From positions 612,114 to 638,479 of the forward strand of contig JAAOMT010000599.1 in assembly GCA_016748015.1 (NCBI GenBank): a DNA stretch of 26,366 bases, given 5' to 3'. The translations under genes and the position numbers were made by a program. The stretch comes from Geosiphon pyriformis. Taxonomy: Eukaryota > Glomeromycota > Glomeromycetes > Archaeosporales > Geosiphonaceae. Positions 19,925-26,366 of the stretch are shown here, piece by piece. Every line of letters starts with the position of its first letter. Within the stretch, counting starts at the first letter, position 1. The notes beneath the pieces are model-generated. The model had not been told where the DNA came from and did not search any database. It saw nothing but the letters and a program-made list of their open reading frames with translations.

Positions 19925-20960
19925 TAATATAATTTCAGTTAATTACTATGTATTGTTTTAACTAAGATTTTGTTGTTTTATCTTAACTTATATGCTTTAT
20001 TTTTCAGAATTTTTTCAATATAAAATAAATTGTCTTATTTGGGGTCAAATTTTTTACTCTATTGTTTTTCCACTTTAATATAATATAAGAGTATTTTGTC
20101 TTTAATTCTGAATTTGGCTGATTTATCTAATAACTAATTATTATTTTGTTTTTTTGTTTTTCTGTGACTTTTGTATATTATTAACTGCTTTTTGTTTTTT
20201 GTTTTTTAGAATTTCTATCAAGTTATATGTTCTTTTTAGCAATTTTTCTTGAAAGTTGGCTTCTGTTATTAGTTCAGTTGAATATGTATTTATTTCTATC
20301 TTAACTGATAATATTGCTGTTCTATTATAGATTAATTTAAATAATATTGCTTGTGTGATATTTTGTTTTATTGTCTAATAAACAAATAATACTGATGATA
20401 TAAACAAATCTTATTTATTCTGATTTTTTTGGCTAATTTTGGCTATTGCTTTACATAATATTCTGTTGAATTTTTTGACTAGGCTATTTGTTTATAAGTA
20501 ATATAATAATAATAATAGCTTCTTAATTTCAAATCTTTGATTTAATTTGGTTAATGTTTTGTTTACAAAATGGATTTCTTGGTCTAATAACAATTTTTTT
20601 GAACATTTATGTTAGCAAATCAAATTTTAGTATAAGAATTTGGCTATAGATTCTGTATTTGTTCTTTGAATTGTTTTAGTTTCTGGCTATTTTATGAGAT
20701 AATTCATAATTACTGCTATGTATTAATTGCTTTTATTGGTTATTATTAATAATTTAACTAAGTTAATTTTAATTCAATTAAATGGTTGTTTTACTTTGAT
20801 TGGTTTTAGTGGCTCATTGGGTTTTGTTTTTTTCTTTAACAAGCATTACAATTTTAAACATATTGAATAATATTTAAATATATTAATAACTAATAGTATT
20901 TTTTTCTGGTTTTTTTTATGGTTGTTTTTTATAGAAGTGTTCTGTAATTAGATCTGAGTA
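19925..20960 (-). pseudogene. Ty3/gypsy integrase, minus copy (inactivated)
   Basis: Minus-strand pieces: CNACQRKK (end of the HHCC zinc module, about 20860), PIKVKQPFN*IKINLVKLLI, NYLIK*PETKTIQRTNTESI, AKFLY*NLIC*HKCSKKLLL, DQEIHFVNKTLTKLNQRFEI, TNSLVKKFNRILCKAIAKI, FISSVLFVY, IYNRTAILSVKIEINTYS. The first catalytic Asp is Asn (INLVK for IDLVG), the second is kept (LLLDQ) and the Glu is Lys (LVKKFN for LVERFN). The three in-frame stops after K, Y and C fall where Trp, Glu/Gln or Arg are usual. A short C-terminal trace follows (KRTYNLIEILKNKKQKAVNN near 20235). Confidence 0.85.
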
Positions 20961-21269
20961 CATATTTAACAGTATTGTTTTTTTTTTGATTTTATGACTA
21001 TTTTAAATAGTTGGTCTGAATTTTTTCTGTTTTTTTAATATAGTATATTTTGATAAGTAATAAAATATTTTGATTGTTGTTTTATGTGGTTTTGTTCTTT
21101 TTAAAATATATTTTTTTAAATTATTGAATATTAATATAATATTAGAATTGTTAGTATTTTTGGGTATTTATTTTTTGTTATATTTTTGGTTTGAAATGTT
21201 TTTAGATTGGTCTTATTTATGACAAATCATTAGCATTTCTATTTTTTTTTTATAATGTATAGAATAATT

Positions 21270-21818
21270 AAATAATGATAATTTTATTTTCTATTTTACA
21301 TGACAAATTTTTGCTTCTGAATTAATGTTAATTTTTTGTAATCAGTGTATACATCAAATTTCTAATTCAAGTATTTTTTTTATTTTATAATAGCTCAATA
21401 GATAGCTAAATGTTTTAGTACTAATATTCTATAGTTTTTTTCAATTAAACTTAAACTTTGGTTGGCATATGTTACTGGATGTTCTTATTTATCTGATTTT
21501 TTTTGTAATAATACTGCTTCTAATATTTGTTCTAATGTATTGGTAGTAATAATAAATGATTTACTGTAATCTAAATAAATTAATACTAGAGCTTGAATAA
21601 GCTTTCTTTGCAATATGTTAAAAGCTTTTTATTGGTTTTTTATTTATTTATATTTGGTGTTTTTTGCTTAAAGCTGGTGGAGTAATTAAGCCAATTTAAA
21701 AAATTTTTGAATAAAGCAGCAGTAGTATTCAGCAAATTCCAAAAATGCTTGTAATTTAATTAAATTGTTAAGAACTAAAAAGTTTTTAACTATCTTAATC
21801 TTATTTAAATTTGTTTTT
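21270..21818 (-). pseudogene. gypsy RT connection and RNase H, minus copy
   Basis: Directly beyond the solo LTR the frame continues: NIKTNLNKIKIVKNFLVL, LQAFLEFAEYYCCFIQKFFK (21830-21686), KAFNILQRKLIQALVLIYLD, SKSFIITTNTLEQILEAVLL, EHPVTYANQSLSLIEKNY, KFDVYTDYKKL. These match the RT-RNase H connection and the RNase H domain (TDAS motif now TNTL, so the catalytic Asp is Asn; VYTDH now VYTDY). The protein removes RNA from the hybrid. It joins the RT half (22691-23420) once the LTR is removed. Confidence 0.8.
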
Positions 21819-22690
21819 ATGTTATTATTACTCATAGAAAAAAAATACAAAAAAAAATAGAAAAAACAGATAGTAAAAATAGACCAATAGAAGAATAATA
21901 CCCAGTAAGTAAGCATATTATTAGAAAATTATAGCATATTGCTTAGCAATAAGCATATTGTTAAAAAATTATAACATATTGTTCAAGAATATATAAAATC
22001 TTATATAACAAAATTTATGTATATATAGCAAGAGTATTAGAAACAGAAAAAATATTCATTTAGTTTAAAGTAAAAAAAAGTAGTTAAAGATCAATAATTA
22101 TTCAATATTTTTTTCTTCAAAAGATAGTTTCTATAACTTGAAATGGAATCATATTCATATTAATAAAATTATTTATTATTATTCTATTTATGTTATTATT
22201 ACTTGATTAAAAAAAATATTAATCATTTCCACCTTATCAACAATTTATGTTAATAAAACCTAATACTTAACCACATTAGACCAATAACTTTTGATCACAG
22301 CTATTAACAAGATATTAATTTTTTATTTTATTTTTTTATTTTTATTTTATTTTTTTTTGTTTTATTTTTTTGGTTGTTATTAATTGATTAAAAAGATTAA
22401 GCACTAAATAATTGACATCAAAAATAGCCTGGTAAAAGATCTGGAAACAAGGATAGAAAACTTAAAAATAACTTATCAAAAAAACACAACTGCCAAAATA
22501 AACCAGTTATAATGCTAAAAAAAAAATTCACAAAAAAAACCATTAATTAAATCTTTGTTTATTATATAAAGAATTCAACTAAAATCTTTAGACTTCAAAA
22601 CCTTCAGAAACTATTATCATTAACAATTGTTGAGCACCAAATTATGGGTTTGTTATTTGTTCTAACCCTCCAAATAATTACTTATAATAC
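21819..22690 (-). repeat. solo LTR inserted in the gypsy pol gene
   Basis: About 870 bp, homologous over its length to the plus LTR at 18276-19083. On the minus strand it starts GTATTATAAGTAATTATTTG and ends AGTAATAATAACAT; TGTTAT...ATAACA was probably the original terminal inverted repeat, with the first G now A. TGTTTTT flanks both sides on the plus strand (21812-21818 and 22691-22697), a candidate target duplication. The RT frame ends at HIISKNS on one side and resumes at NIKTNLNKIK on the other. A TATA-like TTATATAAGATT (around 22005) and a 40-bp tandem repeat lie in its last third. No internal region is attached. Confidence 0.7.
21910..21989. repeat. 40-bp tandem repeat inside the LTR
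   Basis: Two units of 40 bp, 21910-21949 and 21950-21989, each starting TAAGCATATT and sharing AAAATTATA and CATATTG. This block is not obvious in the LTR at 18276-19083, so it may be a later duplication. Confidence 0.7.
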
Positions 22691-23420
22691 TGTTTTTGCT
22701 TATGATATGTTTTAAAAACTTGAATTTAGTTTTTCCAAAGAAGTATTTAGTAGTATTTAATTTTAATCTGGCTTTTCTTAACCTTTTAAATACTTGTTGA
22801 AGATAATAAAAATAGTTGTCAACTGTTTTGAAAAATGCATTGGTATTATCTAAGTAGATTACTACTGATTTTTATAGTAATTCTATATAGACAATTTCTA
22901 TTAATTATTGCAAAGTGACTAGAGTATTGGTTAAGTCAAATAGCATAATATCAAATTCAAAGTTCTTTTTTCTGATAGTAAATACTGTCTTTTTTTTTTC
23001 AGCTAAATTTATTATTACTTGCTAGTAATCACTATTTAAGTCCAATGTTGAGAATTATTTCTTTTTTCTAAACATATTGAATAGTTTTTGGATTTATAAA
23101 GTTAAATAACTATCTTTATGTATAATATTGTTGAGTTTTTTATAATCTATACAAAAACATATTTTTTTATTTTTTTCAAATGAGTATTATCAATAATAAT
23201 TATGAATTTATTGATAGTTGAATTTATTTATTGTCTAATATATAGTTGTTTTTTTAACAAATGATTTTATAACTAGTGAATAATACTTGGTATGCTCTTT
23301 GTTTAATTGGTATTGTATTTTCAGTTTTAATCTGATGTTAGATAATATTAGCTCTGCCAAATTTATTTCTACTTGCAAAGATATTGGTAAAATTGTTAAG
23401 TAGTAGCTTGAACTACATAT
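22691..23420 (-). pseudogene. Ty3/gypsy reverse transcriptase, minus copy
   Basis: Frames give ICFCIDYKKLNNIIHKDSYL (about 23150), IQKLFNMFRKKK*FSTLDLN, FTIRKKNFEFDIMLFDLTNT, KSVVIYLDNTNAFFKTVDNY, LQQVFKRLRKARLKLNTTKY and FFGKTKFKFLKHIISKNS. These are the finger and palm motifs of gypsy RT. The catalytic pair YLDD is YLDN (codons 22856-22845), so the second Asp is lost, exactly as in the plus copy at 7646-7657. The K*F stop replaces the Trp of the usual KWFS motif. RT copies the element RNA to DNA. The sequence ends at the LTR insertion. Confidence 0.85.
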
Positions 23421-23794
23421 GTTAAAATAGATTTAAGTTTTCCAAGTTTATTTGTTCTAATTGTTTTGATTGTAGGAAATAATATTTTTTTCATTTATAA
23501 ATTGTTTATAATATAATGTCCATACACAGTTGTAAAAAGTTTAAAATGGTTGTTGGTACTTGATTTTTAACTTTAGTGTTTAAGTATTTGATGATAATTT
23601 TACTTAGTATTTCTATAAGATCTTTAGATTAGTAATAACATTTTTTTCTGATTCACAAATAACAGGTTTTACTTCAAAAATTTAAAATTGATCTTTTATT
23701 TTTTTTTTTTAGTTAATATATGCTGATTATATAGTGGAATAGAAATTAATTGATTGATAGAGATAATTTTTTCTTGATCAATTGTTTTTTTTTT
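23421..23794 (-). pseudogene. linker between dUTPase and RT
   Basis: Traces are short and shifted. A part just after the dUTPase reads LSLSIN*FLFHYIISIY. The rest is low-complexity. It occupies the position of the spacer that precedes the RT fingers, but has no named domain. Confidence 0.4.
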
Positions 23795-24290
23795 ACTATA
23801 TTAATTGGTATTTTTATTTTACTTGTAAATTCAAATTCTTTTATCCTTTTTGCTGTAATTCCTAAATTTTTTCTTGTTTCTACTAATATTAACTAAGCTA
23901 TTTTTATTAGAGATAAAAATGTTGTCTGCTATTTTTTCATTTAGTTTAATGATATATGTTTTTTTTAATTTAATTCATAGTATTGTAATAATATTTTTTA
24001 TATATTCTGTATCAATTATTTTTTTTTGATATTAATTCTTTTTTTTTGTTAAATTAGATATAAATGTTAATTAGACTATTGTTGTTATCAGAATTTTCAG
24101 TACTATTTTCAAATCTATATTGATGCATGAATAAGATTTTAATTAGATGGCAGTTTTTTTCAGATATTTAAAATCAAATTCTATATTAGTATTATATATA
24201 CATTTTGGCATAATATTTTTATTATTATTACTAAATCATTTAAGTTTCTGCTTTTTTAAAAGATCTGAGAGTGTAATATATTGTTTAGAG
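23795..24290 (-). pseudogene. dUTPase domain in gypsy pol (inactivated)
   Basis: Minus-strand pieces, in order: QYITLSDLLKKQKLK*FSNN, IMPKCIYNTNIEFDFKYL, INIDLKIVLKI, LTFISNLTKKK, IIDT-like remnant YRIYKKYYYNTMN, NEKIADNIF, LSLIKIA*LILVETRKNLGI and TAKRIKEFEFTSKIKIPINI. They follow the five motifs of trimeric dUTPases: AG-x-DL (now IEFDF, Asp codon 24175-24173), RSSL (now ISNL), GYxGNI (now IYKKY), E-x-IAQ (now EKIAD), and the Gly-rich tail GFGSTG (now EFEFTS). The Gly-to-Glu changes in the tail are G-to-A. dUTPase hydrolyses dUTP to dUMP and limits uracil in cDNA. At least two frameshifts occur. Confidence 0.75.
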
Positions 24291-24341
24291 TTTTTATTAG
24301 AATTTAAATTATTGTTATTATTATTGCCATTATAGACAAAG

Positions 24342-25150
24342 TTAGAAATTATTGTTGTTATTATTATTAGAGTTTAAATTGGAATTAATTTTTGATTTCA
24401 ATTCTAAAGTATAACTATTAATTAATTTTTTTTCTTTGAAAATTGAATAGATTATGTACAGTGGTAAATTGTAGATAAGATTACAATTGTTATAATATTC
24501 GAAATCATTAAAAATTAAACAATGTTTACAAAGTTTAATATTTGATTGTTCTAAATACTGCTTTTGTTTTTCTCTGATGAATGTTAAATTTTGATAATGT
24601 TTATGGAATTGTTTTGGGTTGTTTATAATGTTAATAAATACATCTGGGTTTGAAATAAAAACAGTATTGATTGGTTTTGATAAGTTATTTTTAATTGTTA
24701 GTATTTCACTGGACAAAATCTCTTTGATTTTAACACTTGTTATTCTTTAAATTTTGTTTTTATTATGTGGATAACTGTTTAAACACAAGAAAACTTTGTT
24801 TCATACAGCATTAAAAAACATTTCTTTGCTTATCCAGTTGTTTATGAAGATTATATATTGGCACAATGTATCACATATTTTTCTTTAATTAAAAATATTA
24901 TTTCACATTTTTTTATTAAGTAATGTTTTTTTGCAAACAAGATATGATTTATTATTCCACTTTTTCTGTTGTTTTAGATAACCAAATTATTTTTAGTAGT
25001 ATGCTTTACAATAGTACATATTTTATGGTTTTTTTTAGACAAAATCTAAGCTTTTATAAATAAAAGCTTCTTTTTATAATCAATATACTTGAGAAAAATA
25101 TAAGGTGATTATTTTCTTAATTCTGGTATTAAATATAAAGCATGTTAAAT
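24342..25150 (-). pseudogene. Cys-rich region between protease and dUTPase
   Basis: The right part (about 25010-24720) reads KKWNNKSYLVCKKTLLNKKM, *NNIF, ICDTLCQYIIFINNWIS and LCLNSYPHNKNKI. The left part (24716-24342, 124 codons) reads FHKHYQNLTFIREKQKQYLE, IKLCKHCLIFNDFEYYNNCN and a poly-Asn tail. CxxC and later Cys residues suggest two zinc-binding units; one Cys of the second is Tyr (EYYNNC for EYCxxC, inferred). A parallel, less complete copy lies on the plus strand at 16330-16802. The TGA in KM*NN probably replaces Trp. The role is unknown; I know similar pol regions from Glomeromycotina gypsy elements but have no functional name. Confidence 0.65.
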
Positions 25151-25289
25151 ATTGTTTGTTCCTTTGGTAAAAATAATAGCTTGTAGTTTATTTTATTTTT
25201 TTTCTTTTCTTTTGTTATCCCAAGATAGAATTAGTAGTAGTTTATTGTAATTATTTTCAGTCTATAAAACTTGATAGGCTTTTTAGATA

Positions 25290-25790
25290 GATTGTTTTTT
25301 TTTTAAAGCTTAATTAATAATTGCTTTTTTGAAAAAGCTTTAAAGTAACTACAAGTAACTGGTACTTAAGTATGCTAACCATTTTGACTAAGTTGTAGTT
25401 TTTAAGTATTTTAATTAAGTATAATATTGGTTTTGAACAGCCAGTTATTACTAACAAGAGCTTAATATTACATGACTTTTATTACCAAAACTTTGATAAA
25501 TGTAATAATACCATTGATTTTAAAAAAGATGTTATTAATTTTGTCAATTGGAGTTTTTATTACTCTATTAACTGTAATAATTCTAACATTAACAGTTTGA
25601 TTAATTTGGTGATCTAATTGGTTCATAAATTGTCTAATAATATTATTATTTGTTAACTTACTATTAAAAATAAGCTTGATAAATTGGTTATTAATTTTAG
25701 CATTAATGTATATAATAGTAATTGGTTTGGTGTTGAAAATAACTTCACTAAATAGAAACATTATTGTTAATTCTTCTAATTCAAAAAAAA
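25290..25790 (-). pseudogene. gypsy aspartic protease, minus copy (inactivated)
   Basis: The open part (25761-25468, 97 codons) reads YINAKINNQFIKLIFNSKLT, NNNIIRQFMNQLDHQINQTV, VRIITVNRVIKTPIDKINNI and IITFIKVLVIKVM; after a stop it continues ALVSNNWLFKTNIILN and KLQLSQNG*HT*VPVTC. The active-site D-S-G of retropepsins is N-S-K (LIFNSK). The length and the ending with the ALVGNDWL-like motif fit the family. The plus copy at 15640-15960 aligns with it. It precedes the Cys-rich region in the same orientation. Confidence 0.75.
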
Positions 25791-25794
25791 ATAT

Positions 25795-26366
25795 GGCTGT
25801 AAATAACTTATCTTTAGTAACAATTGCTAATAGAATATTATTAATAAGTAGTTGTTTGGCTGTTTTAGATTGTTGAATTGAGTGTTTTCTAAAATAACCA
25901 AAAAACTTAAATAGCTTTAAGAATTCAGATTTTAGAAATGTTTGTTTCTCAAATTTTTTGAATATAATCTTGTTAACTGGTTCAATAAACTAGGAATTAG
26001 TTAGTATATTCCTATTACCAATCTTTAATTTTGTTAAATATAAGTGATTCTTAGCCTTGAATTTTTAGTTGATATTGGCACAATATTTTGGAGCAGCACT
26101 TAAATTTGTTGGGATTAATAAATTATTTATGGCAGTAGGACTTAATAAATTATTGGTGTTGAAGTCTAATAAATAAAAGATAAATATATTAGTTATTAAG
26201 TTATTAAAGTGTAATAAGACTAATATTAATATTGTTTGGTTAAATTGTTAATGTAATTTGAAGATTTGAAATTGGTAATTAGAGTTTCTATATTGGTTTT
26301 TTGATTGTAAATTATTAGATCTAAAACAGCAATCTGTTTTTAGATGGTCTTATTTACTACGATAAT
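25795..26366 (-). pseudogene. gag C-terminal linker, off the window edge
   Basis: Minus-strand frames near the edge are Asn/Gln-rich (NNLQSKNQYRNSNYQFQI, LLDFNTNNLLSPTAINNLLI, KAKNHLYLTKLKIGNRNI) and lead into DKLFTAIFFFELEELTIM just before the protease. This is where a gag tail would lie. There is no zinc knuckle in view. The capsid part would be beyond 26366. Confidence 0.45.

Larger units (their letters stand above)
19085..26366 (-). mobile_element. Ty3/gypsy element with Cys-rich region and dUTPase, minus strand
   Basis: From high to low coordinates the minus strand shows a gag C-terminal linker, protease, Cys-rich region, dUTPase, RT, RNase H and integrase, all in one orientation and in the gypsy order. 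A solo LTR of the same strand splits it at 21819-22690. Frames are broken by many stops and short indels, and the composition is extremely A/T. The 5' part runs off the window at 26366. The 3' LTR was not identified. Confidence 0.8.

Noticed and set aside
24147-24335. 62-codon plus ORF with a membrane-like look
   Set aside because: Antisense to the dUTPase trace; Leu/Phe richness comes from the A/T-rich complement.
25676-25876. 66-codon plus ORF
   Set aside because: Antisense to the protease frame.

Overview
The window is a stretch of transposable-element wreckage with no host gene that I can recognise. Most of it is extremely AT-rich and nearly free of CG dinucleotides. Two islands of more ordinary composition (about 240-2370 and 8958-11241) hold better-preserved non-LTR (LINE-like) retrotransposon ORF1 genes. 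The mix of families (two LINE ORF1 types with CCHC knuckles, a LINE ORF2 with RNase H, and Ty3/gypsy elements carrying extra domains), the AT bias and the protein sequences resemble repeats I know from arbuscular mycorrhizal fungi (Glomeromycotina, Rhizophagus-like). That assignment is recognition from memory, not a search result.

Layout. (1) 240-2370, minus strand: a LINE with a complete-length ORF1 broken by five in-frame stops, followed 5 nt later by the start of an ORF2 apurinic-endonuclease domain that is cut off; a 23-bp tandem repeat lies just beyond. (2) 2371-4130: AT-rich, with one weak gag-like trace. (3) 4130-6790, minus: a 5'-truncated, heavily decayed LINE ORF2 (RT palm, RNase H, C-terminal Cys motif, stop codon, 3' UTR). 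(4) 6790-12110, plus: a decayed Ty3/gypsy pol (RT, RNase H, integrase), split inside the integrase by (5) 8958-11241, a much younger LINE-derived element with ORF1 and a 3' tail but no ORF2, bounded by a perfect 13-bp target-site duplication. (6) 12380-16802, plus: gag, protease and Cys-rich remnants of Ty3/gypsy elements. (7) 16803-19083: one candidate and one clear LTR. (8) 19085-26366, minus: a Ty3/gypsy element running gag linker, protease, Cys-rich region, dUTPase, RT, RNase H, integrase, interrupted by a solo LTR at 21819-22690.

The decay has a signature. Codons that should be Trp or Gln are now stops, and catalytic Asp/Glu codons have become Asn/Lys. These are G-to-A and C-to-T transitions read on each element's own coding strand, as expected from RIP-like or methylation-linked deamination. 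The young ORF1 element has little of this damage, so it landed after most of the decay around it.

The most interesting points are: the ORF1-only LINE derivative and its precise nested insertion; the 3' UTR it appears to share with the ORF2-bearing LINE remnant; and the Ty3/gypsy lineage that carries a dUTPase and a conserved Cys-rich region between protease and RT.
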